A stretch of DNA of 63,492 nucleotides from an uncultured bacterium. GTDB lineage: Bacteria; Bacillota_I; Bacilli_A; Acholeplasmatales; Anaeroplasmataceae. Made by a program: the position numbers and the translations under genes. Of this stretch, positions 9,115-16,300 are shown one piece after another. Position 1 is the stretch's first letter; each line of letters starts with the position of its first letter. The DNA is taken from NCBI GenBank assembly GCA_949292525.1, contig CASEZJ010000009.1, forward strand, positions 1 through 63,492, in the 5' to 3' direction. The notes under the pieces were generated by a model that did no database searches, was not told the origin of the DNA, and worked only from the letters and a program-made list of their open reading frames with translations.

Positions 9115-9234
9115 TTAATTATTAGAAAAATCATTTTTAACTTTTTCTTTTTTATCATATATTTTATTAGCAATACTACCCGCTAATAAACCTAATGCTG
9201 CTGCAACTGGTATAAGTAATAGCCATAGATTCAT
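9115..9234 (-). CDS. small membrane peptide, candidate type I toxin
   Basis: A 39-codon frame starts at ATG 9234 with a perfect GGAGGTG seven bases upstream (9240-9246). The peptide begins MNLWLLLIPVAAALGLLAGS and ends in a highly charged tail, NKIYDKKEKVKNDFSNN. One hydrophobic helix plus a charged tail is the layout of Fst/Ldr-like type I toxins. The leader carries a CCTCC stretch (complement of 9296-9300) that could pair with and mask the ribosome binding site, and a 13-bp inverted repeat. It lies in an accessory patch that already holds another toxin-antitoxin pair. Similarity to a named family is not established. Confidence 0.6.
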   Translation of the reverse strand: MNLWLLLIPVAAALGLLAGSIANKIYDKKEKVKNDFSNN

Positions 9235-9261
9235 TTTTTCACCTCCATATAATGTTTATAA

Positions 9262-9332
9262 ATTAAGGCTTAAGCATATAAGGAGAAATTAAAAAGGAGG
9301 AAAGGAAATCGAAACAAACCTTAAGCCTTAAT
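9262..9332. repeat. 13-bp inverted repeat in the leader of the small peptide
   Basis: Positions 9262-9274 and 9320-9332 are perfect reverse complements around a 45-base loop. The loop is purine-rich on the plus strand and holds two GGAG motifs. On the minus-strand mRNA it presents CCTCC and CTCCTT, complementary to the peptide gene's own ribosome binding site. Confidence 0.85.
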
Positions 9333-9430
9333 CTATAAAGTTATATATTAATAATTCACAAATAGAAAAAGTTGCGATTTAAAAACATTAACTTTTTACA
9401 ACTAAATTATAGTTAAATAACTTCTTATTT

Positions 9431-9463
9431 TAGACGTTTTTTTAAAAAAACATCTATTTTTTT
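9431..9463 (+). terminator. intrinsic terminator
   Basis: TAGACG-T7 pairs with A7-CATCTA with one mismatch and is followed by T7. No coding gene lies upstream on this strand. Confidence 0.65.
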
Positions 9464-9517
9464 AAATAAAATTTAGATTATTAAAAATATATATAAAAGC
9501 CTCTCTACATATATGGT

Positions 9518-9563
9518 AATCAGCTGATTTGCTGTTGAATTTTACGATAAATTAATATATAAT
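9518..9563 (+). promoter_or_regulatory. promoter and palindrome of the toxin-antitoxin pair
   Basis: TTGAAT (9535-9540) and TATAAT (9558-9563) are 17 bases apart. The perfect palindrome AATCAGCTGATT (9518-9529) sits six bases upstream of the -35 box, and GCTGT/ACAGC half-sites bracket the promoter. Antitoxins of this type normally repress their own operon, so these are the likely operators. Confidence 0.7.
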
Positions 9564-9595
9564 ATTTACAGCAAAGGTAGAAAGGAGAACCCGTT

Positions 9596-9841
9596 ATGCC
9601 AAATATAAAACCAGTATCAGATTTAAGAAATTATAATGAAGTTCTTAAAAATGTCAGTGTTGGTGAACCTGTGTTTTTAACGAAAAATGGTAGGGGTAGA
9701 TACGCTATTGTAGATATTGAAGAGTACGAAAAAACGAAAGCTATCATAAAATTGATGAGTGAGCTTTCTAAAGGTGAAAAATCCGCTCAAAATAAAGGCT
9801 GGATAAACTTAGAAGATGTCGAAAAACATTTTGGGTTATAA
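9596..9841 (+). CDS. Phd/YefM-family antitoxin
   Basis: The 81-residue protein (MPNIKPVSDLRNYNEVLKNV at the start, VFLTKNGRGRYAIVDIEEYE in the middle) has the Phd/YefM fold: an N-terminal DNA-binding region and a C-terminal tail that would wrap the toxin. AAGGAGA precedes the ATG. The stop codon is followed directly by the toxin ATG, the standard arrangement for co-translation. It would neutralise the toxin and repress the operon. Confidence 0.88.
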   Translation: MPNIKPVSDLRNYNEVLKNVSVGEPVFLTKNGRGRYAIVDIEEYEKTKAIIKLMSELSKGEKSAQNKGWINLEDVEKHFGL

Positions 9842-10147
9842 ATGACTAAAATCAAATTTTCACCAGATGCCCTTTCTGATTTAGAACAAATTAAAAGATA
9901 TATTACATTAGAACTTTGTAATGAACAAGCGGCAATTAAAGTAATTAGTAATATCATTAAAAAAATACATATTCTAGAAACGTTTCCTCTTAGTGGTGCC
10001 CAACTTTCATCAATAATTAACATAGAAACTAATTATCGTTTTTTAGTTTGTGAAAATTATAATGTCTTTTATAATTTTAAAAATGACATAATTTATATAA
10101 TTCGAATCCTTTATAATCGAAGAAATTTTATGGAAATCCTTTTTTAA
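9842..10147 (+). CDS. RelE/ParE-family toxin
   Basis: The 101-residue protein belongs to the RelE/ParE superfamily: FSPDALSDLEQIKRYI helix at the N-terminus, then YRFLVCENYNVFYNF and IIYIIRILYNRRNF strands at the C-terminus. The RILYNRRNF motif suits the ParE/RelE plasmid-stabilisation branch. Whether it cleaves mRNA on the ribosome or inhibits gyrase cannot be decided here. It starts at the base after the antitoxin stop. A decayed copy of its first third lies at 7414-7509. Confidence 0.85.
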   Translation: MTKIKFSPDALSDLEQIKRYITLELCNEQAAIKVISNIIKKIHILETFPLSGAQLSSIINIETNYRFLVCENYNVFYNFKNDIIYIIRILYNRRNFMEILF

Positions 10148-10183
10148 TTTAATCCCATTTTAACAATAATTTCATTGTAAGTA

Positions 10184-10211
10184 TTGCTTTTTTAACTTGT
10201 TATGGTACAAT
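10184..10211 (+). promoter_or_regulatory. promoter of the candidate small RNA
   Basis: TTGCTT (10184-10189) and TACAAT (10206-10211) are 16 bases apart, 37 bases after the toxin stop. A start near 10218 would give a transcript that opens directly into a series of hairpins. Confidence 0.5.
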
Positions 10212-10217
10212 ACAAAC

Positions 10218-10320
10218 ACAAATAAAAGGATGTTTTTTTCATCCATTTCAATGTCATATGACATTTTGGGCTGGCTTTTGTCATGGTCCACCAACGGCGG
10301 GAAATAGTCCCGCTTATTTT
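10218..10320 (+). ncRNA. candidate small structured RNA, family not recognised
   Basis: About 100 nt with a promoter in front and a good terminator behind. Elements in order: hairpin GGATG-T7-CATCC (10228-10244); ATGACA/TGTCAT stem (10258-10263 with 10279-10284) that competes with the palindrome AATGTCATATGACATT (10250-10265); loop TTGG that could pair with CCAA at 10291-10294, giving a pseudoknot; and terminator GCGGGA-loop-TCCCGC (10297-10313) with a T-rich tail. No open frame fits inside. No gene follows within 800 bases, so it is not an obvious riboswitch. It does not match any RNA family I know. Confidence 0.5.
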
Positions 10321-10414
10321 ATTGTTAAAGGCGTATATCCATCTCACAAGTACAATAATTTATATTTCTATTAGCTAAATAATACGCTGATTTTTTATAT
10401 AAATTAATTAACAA

Positions 10415-10612
10415 TCAAAAATTCCTTCCTATTCCTAGGAGGGAGTTAATTATTGTTTCTTTCATTCTTTTATATTCTTCTATATCTAATTCAGTTTTAC
10501 TTTTATTATCTTTATTAGCTACTGGTAAAAACATATCATTTAATATTTCACCAACTTTTTTAATACCTTCAGGTGTTGCATGAGTGTAATATTTTAAGAA
10601 TGTAACTATGTC
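10415..10612 (-). pseudogene. C-terminal remnant of a tyrosine recombinase (integrase)
   Basis: On the minus strand a 65-codon open stretch before TGA reads DIVTFLKYYTHATPEGIKKV and continues to a charged end. This matches the C-terminal block of phage and conjugative-element integrases, where the Tyr of YxH is the nucleophile. A stop codon precedes it in frame, and no N-terminal or catalytic R/H-x-x-R part is seen upstream. It is a relic that marks past integration beside tRNA-Arg. Confidence 0.7.
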
Positions 10613-10653
10613 TTAACGAATAGATTAATATTTTTTACCAATTATATCATTAT

Positions 10654-10680
10654 GAAAAAAAGAGACTCATAAAGAGCCTC
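10654..10680 (-). terminator. orphan minus-strand terminator
   Basis: GAGCCTC and GAGACTC (10674-10680 and 10662-10668) pair with one G-U and are followed by a U8 run on the minus strand. It would end transcription before the integrase remnant. No intact gene remains upstream. Confidence 0.6.
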
Positions 10681-11142
10681 CTAGGTGGATTTCACATTTC
10701 TTAAAGTTATATTAATTTACGTTAGTTAACATGCTATATCTTTTTATGCCATCAAATATCATTATTTCATAGATCATTTGACATTATCTAGATAAATCAT
10801 ATATTCTCTTTAACATTGAAAGCATCATAAGATATTTTTTTGCTGCTACGTTTTAAAAAAATTTATAATTGAAATAAGGTAGTAAATGGCGTCACAACAG
10901 CATAGCCTTATAATTTAGGTTCTCTTAAACCCTACTAATCACCAAATTTATTTATTGACATCATGTAATTCTAAAACTAATTCTATATCAATATCATTTA
11001 GCTAGTTTCTCAAAGAAACTATTGCACTAGAACTTAAAAGTATAAAAACGTTAAGAAAAAAACAATCGATAAATTTAAAATGCTTTGTTTCATTTATTAA
11101 CTTGAAAGTAATTTACTTTAAAGTAAATAGTGAGGTGGGAAA
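10681..11142. other. decayed non-coding stretch
   Basis: No frame longer than a few dozen codons on either strand, and stops are frequent. A short hairpin (TAGTTTC/GAAACTA) lies near 11008. It looks like eroded accessory DNA. Confidence 0.6.
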
Positions 11143-11367
11143 ATGTTTGTTGGCAGAAAAAAATTATCTTTCTTAAATGAACTGTATAATAGTAACAAAT
11201 TTGAATTTTTAATCTTACATGGCAGGAGACGTATTGGCGAATCTTATTTATTAACTAATTTTATTAAAGATAAAAAGAATTCTATATATTATGTGGATGA
11301 CAAAAGCAATGCGGAAAATAATGTTAAACTTTTTGTTAAAGAACTTAAAAAATATACAATTTTTTAA
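11143..11367 (+). pseudogene. N-terminal fragment of a P-loop ATPase with a broken Walker A
   Basis: A 74-residue frame opens MFVGRKKLSFLNELYNSNKF and reaches the P loop as GRRRIGESY. In the usual archaeal-type/DUF234 ATPases this segment is GRRR-GKT/S-, so the essential lysine is now glutamate. The frame ends soon after, and no Walker B or C-terminal part follows. A good ribosome binding site (GAGGTGGG) remains. It is almost certainly a dead remnant of a gene normally over 400 codons long. Confidence 0.75.
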
Positions 11368-11647
11368 TGTTTAAAAAACATCTATTTTTATTCATCAATC
11401 TTTCATATTATCTATTTCTAATTTAAAACAAATTCCTATATATTTAGATCTTTGCACTGAAAATAAATGCCGTAAACGGCAAAAATATTCAGTGGAGGTG
11501 TTATAATGAAGCAAATTAATAAGAAATATTAAAATAGATCTTCTAGTATTTCTATCTACTATGCTAAATACATCTAAAAAGGATTGCCATCTACAATGTA
11601 CAATAACAATCCGATAGTTATGCTATTGTATATGCTATTGTAATAGT
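11368..11647. other. non-coding stretch with small hairpins
   Basis: Holds the right-hand 34-nt repeat, an isolated GGAGGTG followed by an 8-codon frame (11506-11532), an inverted repeat GGATTG/CAATCC near 11580-11611, and a 12-base direct repeat TATGCTATTGTA (two copies near 11618-11642). The 8-codon frame could be a truncated gene start. I see no intact gene. Confidence 0.6.
11458..11491 (+). repeat. 34-nt direct repeat, right copy
   Basis: Same orientation as, and one mismatch from, 6003-6036. Everything between (lrgAB, toxin-antitoxin genes, ATPases, integrase remnant) is bracketed by the two copies, about 5.4 kb. Confidence 0.75.
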
Positions 11648-11962
11648 TTAATATAAAACAATATCATTTATTTTAGTTAAACTAATATTATTTCTTTTTA
11701 AATACATTTTTATTTCTTCAATTAATTTGGTTTCAATTTCAGACTTCTTCACTTTTTCTAATTCATTTTCATCATAAAAATGAAATGTACCATTATAATA
11801 AAAATAATAGTTTTTATGACTTATTTTATATTTGCTTTCTTGTTTGGTCTTTCTAAATAACAATTTATCAGCTTGTAATTTAGGAAAGACTTTTTCAATT
11901 TGTTCCTTAATTTGTATACTAATCTTACCTACAATTCTTGAATGATCTAATATGTAAAACAT
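11648..11962 (-). CDS. unknown protein downstream of the antiporter
   Basis: A 104-residue soluble protein, rich in Lys, Glu and Tyr, that I do not recognise. It opens with MFYILDHSRIVGKISIQIKE and ends with a predicted amphipathic helix region. The start ATG has AGGTGAT upstream and lies six bases after the antiporter stop, so it is the second gene of that operon. A role linked to the antiporter is only inferred from position. Confidence 0.7.
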   Translation of the reverse strand: MFYILDHSRIVGKISIQIKEQIEKVFPKLQADKLLFRKTKQESKYKISHKNYYFYYNGTFHFYDENELEKVKKSEIETKLIEEIKMYLKRNNISLTKINDIVLY

Positions 11963-11968
11963 TTTTAA

Positions 11969-13267
11969 TCACCTTTCTTTTTTTACTATTTTTAATTCCT
12001 TTAAAGGCTGTATTGTGTTTGCTTTTTCAACTATAGTATCATTTTTTTCTTCAATTAAGTTAATATTTGGATTTATAGATTTACTTTTAATTAAAGCATA
12101 TTTTGCTAATATCGGCCCCAATAATTCATATAAAACTGATGAACATAATATAACTGTTAAAAAAGTATCACCTAATTCTTGCGGTAATATTCTTGCGGCT
12201 AAAAACGCAAGACCAATCGCTACACCAGCTTGTGGAGCTAAAGCAAACCCAAGATATTTTTTAGTTTCGTTAGAACTATGACAGAGCTTAGCACTTAAAT
12301 ATGTGCCAAAATATTTACCGATTAAGCGAATAACAAAGTAAACTACTCCGACTATACCTATAGTTTTGAAAGCTGTAATATCCATATTCATACCTGACAT
12401 TACAAAAAACGGTAACATAATTGGAGGATCAAACTGATTGATGGCTTCAAAAATCTCTTCATCACTTGTTTTATTAAGATAGGTAGCACCAAAAATCATG
12501 CAAGATAATAAAGGTGAAACATCAACTATACTAGCTATCCCAGCGATTGTACATATTAAGCCAACAACAACAATAAGCTTAGAATTTTTACTCCTACCTT
12601 TAGTAAGTGATGGCAATAACAATCCTACTATAAGTCCTATTAACATAAAACCTAAATTATAAAGAATAGGCAGAATTATATTCAATACATCAATTTGATT
12701 TTGACTACTGCTAGCTATGGCTGTTGCTACACTAAACGCTAATAAACAAATTACATCATCTAAAGCTACGACCTGTAACAAAGTATTAACAAAATCACCC
12801 TTAGCCTTATATTGATTTATGGTCATCATAGTTGAAGCAGGGGCTGTAGCTGAAGCTATTGCACCTAAAAGAATAGCAAAATCAAATCCTAAATTCGGGA
12901 ATAATAGATACGTTATAAACGTAACTAAGAAGGCTGCAAATAAGGCTTCTGCTAAAGTTATTACAATAACTTTAATCCCGGTTTGTTTTAACACTTCTTT
13001 TTTAAAGAATTTTCCTACACCAAAAGCTATAAACCCTAGAGCTAAATCACTTAAGAATGCCATATTATCTATAATATAATGGGGAATTAAATCTAATACA
13101 CAAGGCCCGATTATAACTCCTGCTAATATATAAGCTGTAACATTTGGTAATTTTAATAATTTCGTTATTCTAGATAATAAAAATCCTGACATTAAAATTA
13201 TTGCTAATGCTATTAAAATTGTAGAACCGCCTTTACCATCATAAAATTCATATAAATTCAAATCCAT
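11969..13267 (-). CDS. cation:proton antiporter, CPA2 (KefB-like) family
   Basis: A 432-residue integral membrane protein with about 12-13 helices and CPA2 signatures: LPNVTAYILAGVIIGPCVLD near residue 40, ASATAPASTMMT and LDDVICLLAF in the middle, and LAPQAGVAIGLAFLAARILP near the C-terminus. It exchanges Na+ or K+ for H+; the ion cannot be told. No TrkA-N domain is attached. Stop is TGA. It has an extended -10 promoter and is divergent from a LysR regulator, which probably controls it. The 104-residue gene follows in the same operon. Confidence 0.9.
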   Translation of the reverse strand: MDLNLYEFYDGKGGSTILIALAIILMSGFLLSRITKLLKLPNVTAYILAGVIIGPCVLDLIPHYIIDNMAFLSDLALGFIAFGVGKFFKKEVLKQTGIKVIVITLAEALFAAFLVTFITYLLFPNLGFDFAILLGAIASATAPASTMMTINQYKAKGDFVNTLLQVVALDDVICLLAFSVATAIASSSQNQIDVLNIILPILYNLGFMLIGLIVGLLLPSLTKGRSKNSKLIVVVGLICTIAGIASIVDVSPLLSCMIFGATYLNKTSDEEIFEAINQFDPPIMLPFFVMSGMNMDITAFKTIGIVGVVYFVIRLIGKYFGTYLSAKLCHSSNETKKYLGFALAPQAGVAIGLAFLAARILPQELGDTFLTVILCSSVLYELLGPILAKYALIKSKSINPNINLIEEKNDTIVEKANTIQPLKELKIVKKER

Positions 13268-13310
13268 AATTCAGCCTCTTTTCTTTACAATTTATTTCTT
13301 ACGTGCTATC

Positions 13311-13377
13311 ATTATAGCAAGTTAAACAATAAATAAAACTAATGTTTTTTTATATTTATATAAGAAAAACTTATAAT
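13311..13377. promoter_or_regulatory. divergent promoters and LysR-type operator
   Basis: The antiporter has an extended -10, TGCTATAAT (13319-13311, minus). The regulator has TATAAT at 13372-13377. The inverted repeat TATAAG-N5-CTTATA (13359-13375) has the T-N11-A form of LysR boxes and overlaps the regulator's -10, as expected for autorepression combined with control of the divergent gene. Confidence 0.6.
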
Positions 13378-13388
13378 GAGGTGTTGAT

Positions 13389-14279
13389 ATGTTAGATCAA
13401 AAATTTAAAACTTTATTAAAAATAGCAGAGGTTAAGAACTTTACTACTGCTGCAAATGAACTAGGTCTTACCCAACCAGCAGCTAGTCAGCATATTAAAG
13501 CTTTAGAAGATGAATACAATATCAAAATATTCAACAAGGCTAATAAAGAGCTTAAAATAACTGAAGAAGGGCAAGTTTTAATCAAATATGCTAAAAGAAT
13601 AGCTTCCTTATATAAAGAATTAGAATTAAAAATAGATGATGAAAGGAAACAAAAAAAGAGTTTAGTTGTTGGTGTTTCACATACTTCAGAATCTAACGCA
13701 ATAGCTGAAGTTTTAGCTACTTATTGTGCTAAAAATAAAGGAACAAGAATAAAAATAATTTCTAATACTATAAAAAATCTTTATGATAAATTGCAATCAT
13801 ATGAGATTGACTTAGCTATTGTAGAAGGTGTTATTCCTTCTAAAAAATATAATTCTATACTTTTAGATACCGATAGTTTAGTAGCTGTTTTAGCTAATGA
13901 CAATCATTTAGCTAATAATAAAATCATTAATATAAATGATTTAAAAAACGAAAATTTAATCCTTCGTTCAACAAATAGTCAAACTACTGCTCTTTTCGAA
14001 GCCAGTTTAAATAATGTCAATCTTTCTTTAAATGATTTTAATGTTATTTTAGAGTTAGATAATATTGCAACTATAAAAGACTTAGTTTCCCATAATCGAG
14101 GTATATCTATTTTACCTAAAAGCGCTTGTTATCATGAAATAAAAAATAACACATTGCAAATTAGACCAATAGCTAATTTTAATATGTCTAGACAAATAAA
14201 TCTTATTTTCCCTAAAAACTTTGAATATGAATATATATTAAATGATATTGTTTCTATTTATAATAATTTAGTCCATTAA
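13389..14279 (+). CDS. LysR-family transcriptional regulator
   Basis: The 296-residue protein begins with the LysR winged helix (FTTAANELGLTQPAASQHIKALEDE, residues about 18-42) and continues with the periplasmic-binding-like effector domain (SLVVGVSHTSESNAIAEVL onward). Length is typical. GAGGTG precedes the ATG. It is divergent from the CPA2 antiporter, and a T-N11-A box lies in the shared gap, so ionic or pH-related control of the antiporter is likely. The effector is unknown. Confidence 0.9.
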   Translation: MLDQKFKTLLKIAEVKNFTTAANELGLTQPAASQHIKALEDEYNIKIFNKANKELKITEEGQVLIKYAKRIASLYKELELKIDDERKQKKSLVVGVSHTSESNAIAEVLATYCAKNKGTRIKIISNTIKNLYDKLQSYEIDLAIVEGVIPSKKYNSILLDTDSLVAVLANDNHLANNKIININDLKNENLILRSTNSQTTALFEASLNNVNLSLNDFNVILELDNIATIKDLVSHNRGISILPKSACYHEIKNNTLQIRPIANFNMSRQINLIFPKNFEYEYILNDIVSIYNNLVH

Positions 14280-14280
14280 A

Positions 14281-14303
14281 AAAATCAGCCATAGCTGATT
14301 TTT
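14281..14303. terminator. bidirectional terminator
   Basis: AAAATCAGC-CATA-GCTGATTTTT directly follows the LysR gene and also serves the convergent gene ending at 14302. Confidence 0.85.
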
Positions 14304-14943
14304 ATTTATTTAAAACATCTTTCGCTTCTTTTATTTTATTAGTAAAACAACTAAAATCATTTAAAGGATATGATTTTTTAGCATTATTATAAATTCCTTT
14401 AGTTTTAACTTCTAAAAGCTCATAGCTTTCATCTTTATCAACCGGTTCATATATTAGTTGATTAGCAACAGTTTCATATGCATCTCTAAGACTAATGTTA
14501 AGACCACTTATCCCACTTTCTGTATAACTAAATACATAGTGACTTGCAGTATAAAACATTAAACTAATTAAATCTAAAACAGCTTCTTTAGCGTTATAGA
14601 ATAAAGGGTTATCACTTTTAACTTCTAATAATCTATTAATAGAATTTTTAACATATGTGCGCCAGGTCTTTTTTAATTTACTATTTTTCTTTCTTCTAAC
14701 AAAAGCACCTGCATAAGCATCAAGGATAAAACAATTTACTTCTACAAGCAAAACATTTAGAGGCATTGTTTCTTCTGGTTTTTTAATTACTGTATCTTTA
14801 GGATTATCACTTAAAATAAGTTGATCAATTTCTATTTTTTTATCTTTACTTAATTTTTTATAAGTTTGAATAAATATATATTCTAAATCTGCATTATTAA
14901 TATTTTTTTATTGAGTTTTTAATTCTGGAATCTTCGCTTTCAT
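14302..14943 (-). pseudogene. unknown gene interrupted by an in-frame stop
   Basis: A frame from ATG 14943 reads MKAKIPELKTQ, hits TAA at codon 12 (14910-14908), and then stays open in the same frame for 200 more codons. The only internal ATG with coding after it is at 14766, in the middle of the protein. The product has no family I recognise; it has a hydrophobic segment (DLISLMFYTASHYVFSY) in a mainly soluble sequence. The stop lies beside a T7 tract. A nonsense mutation, a sequencing error or an unusual internal start are possible. It follows the upstream gene by nine bases. Confidence 0.55.
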
Positions 14944-14952
14944 CACCTATAT

Positions 14953-16209
14953 TTAATCTTCAAGCATTATATCAAGTATTTCTTTATCTGTTTCTTTCAT
15001 TCCCTTACTTGCAAGTCTACCTACATTTTTTATTGTGTTATCTACTCCCTTAGTTATAATACCTTCTCCAGCTTTAAATTCTTTATGATGTAGATACATA
15101 TTATAACCTATAAATCCTGCTTCTAAACCTAAAACAATTTTGCCAGCACATGAAGATTTAGCTCCATCACAAATAACACCTGAACTAATCGCTAAAGCAT
15201 TAACAATTGTATGAGCTACAGCTTCTAAACTACCACCAAGCATATAAGTAATACCAGCAGCCGCTGCTGCCCCGGCACTAATAGCTCCGCAAAAAGCTGA
15301 GAGTCTACCGATATCTTTTTTCTCTTCTAATGCAATTAAATCACTAACAATTAGTGACCTTAATAATTTTTCTTCACCAATATTATTTTCCTTAGCAAAA
15401 ACCATCAATGGTACTGATGTAGTAATTCCTTGGTTACCACTACCAGATATTATAACAACTGGCATATCACAACCTGCCATTCTAGCATCTGAGGCACTAG
15501 CAGTATAAGCTTTAGCTTTATCTTTTATACTTGTAGCTTGTTCTAGTAATATTTTACCGATTGAAGCTCCATACTTGCCAGTCATTCCTTCTATAGCAAT
15601 AGCATAATTGTAATTTAATTGTCTTTTTAAATATGGCCTTAGTTCAGTTAAATCACAATTGTTGGCAAAATCAATAATATCATGAACATTTAAATAGCTA
15701 TATTCTTGTTGTTTTTGTTCTAATATATCTTTTTTAGTGAAAATTATTTTATTATTTTTCCTAATCTTAGTTATATTATTGTGAAAATCTTCTAAGATAA
15801 CTTCAACTTCATTTTCTTCATATTTGCCAACTAATTTAATATATAAACTTTTACAAGATGTAGCTAGATTAATATTTACAATGTTTTTAGTCATTAATTC
15901 GGTTATTTTTATTATATCATTTGGCGTTAATTTACTTAATATCTCTAATTCTAAGTCTGGATTTCCGGCTATAAGACCAGCTACTATAGCAGCTTCTATT
16001 CCTTTTAAGCCATTAGTGTTTGGAACAGTTACACTCTTAGCATTTTTTATTATATTACCACATATAAATGCATCTATATGACTTGGAATATTACCTAAAA
16101 TTTCTTTTAATTTTGCGGCTCCTAAGCTTAAAGCAATCGGCTCTGTACATCCCATTGCTACAATTAATTCACTTTTTAAAATGCTAGTATAGAGAGTTTC
16201 TTTATCCAT
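14953..16209 (-). CDS. L-cysteine desulfidase / serine dehydratase-like protein (UPF0597)
   Basis: This family (YhaM/CyuA) degrades L-cysteine to pyruvate, ammonia and sulfide, and is related to the alpha subunit of Fe-S serine dehydratase. The 418 residues show MGCTEPIALSLGAAKL near residue 19, SVTVPNTNGLKGIEAA near residue 60, GSGNQGITTSVPL in the middle, and CGAISAGAAAAAG and SSCAGKI near the C-terminus; the cysteines are the likely Fe-S ligands. I choose ATG 16209, eight bases after AAGGTG, over an in-frame GTG nine bases earlier. No regulator is adjacent. It stands apart from the SDR operon behind a terminator. Confidence 0.85.
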   Translation of the reverse strand: MDKETLYTSILKSELIVAMGCTEPIALSLGAAKLKEILGNIPSHIDAFICGNIIKNAKSVTVPNTNGLKGIEAAIVAGLIAGNPDLELEILSKLTPNDIIKITELMTKNIVNINLATSCKSLYIKLVGKYEENEVEVILEDFHNNITKIRKNNKIIFTKKDILEQKQQEYSYLNVHDIIDFANNCDLTELRPYLKRQLNYNYAIAIEGMTGKYGASIGKILLEQATSIKDKAKAYTASASDARMAGCDMPVVIISGSGNQGITTSVPLMVFAKENNIGEEKLLRSLIVSDLIALEEKKDIGRLSAFCGAISAGAAAAAGITYMLGGSLEAVAHTIVNALAISSGVICDGAKSSCAGKIVLGLEAGFIGYNMYLHHKEFKAGEGIITKGVDNTIKNVGRLASKGMKETDKEILDIMLED

Positions 16210-16272
16210 TAAAATCACACCTTATTTAAATGTATTCTATCATATTTTTATATTTAAGAACATATAAAAAGC

Positions 16273-16300
16273 AAAAAAGGCTTAGAAAAATCTAAACCTT
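16273..16300 (-). terminator. terminator of the transporter-SDR operon
   Basis: A 10-bp stem (16277-16286 with 16291-16300, one G-U) followed by a U6 run on the minus strand. It overlaps the SDR stop codon. Confidence 0.8.

Larger units (their letters stand above)
9248..9463 (+). ncRNA. candidate antisense RNA to the small peptide's leader
   Basis: On the plus strand a perfect TATAAT (9248-9253) lies just inside the peptide gene's 5' end, but its -35 region is poor. A strong terminator at 9431-9463 (12 pairs and a T7 tail) has no plus-strand gene to serve. An RNA running between them would be about 200 nt, would overlap the whole toxin leader and would contain the 13-bp stem. This is the expected layout of a type I antitoxin, but it is inferred from signals only. 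Confidence 0.35.

Noticed and set aside
10218-10320. SRP RNA, 6S RNA or tmRNA
   Set aside because: The SRP GGTC...GGAAG...GCAGCC core, 6S bubble and tmRNA tag frame are all absent, and the RNA is too short for the last two.
11506-11532. 8-codon frame with a perfect GGAGGTG
   Set aside because: Too short and with no partner gene. Most likely a truncated gene start.
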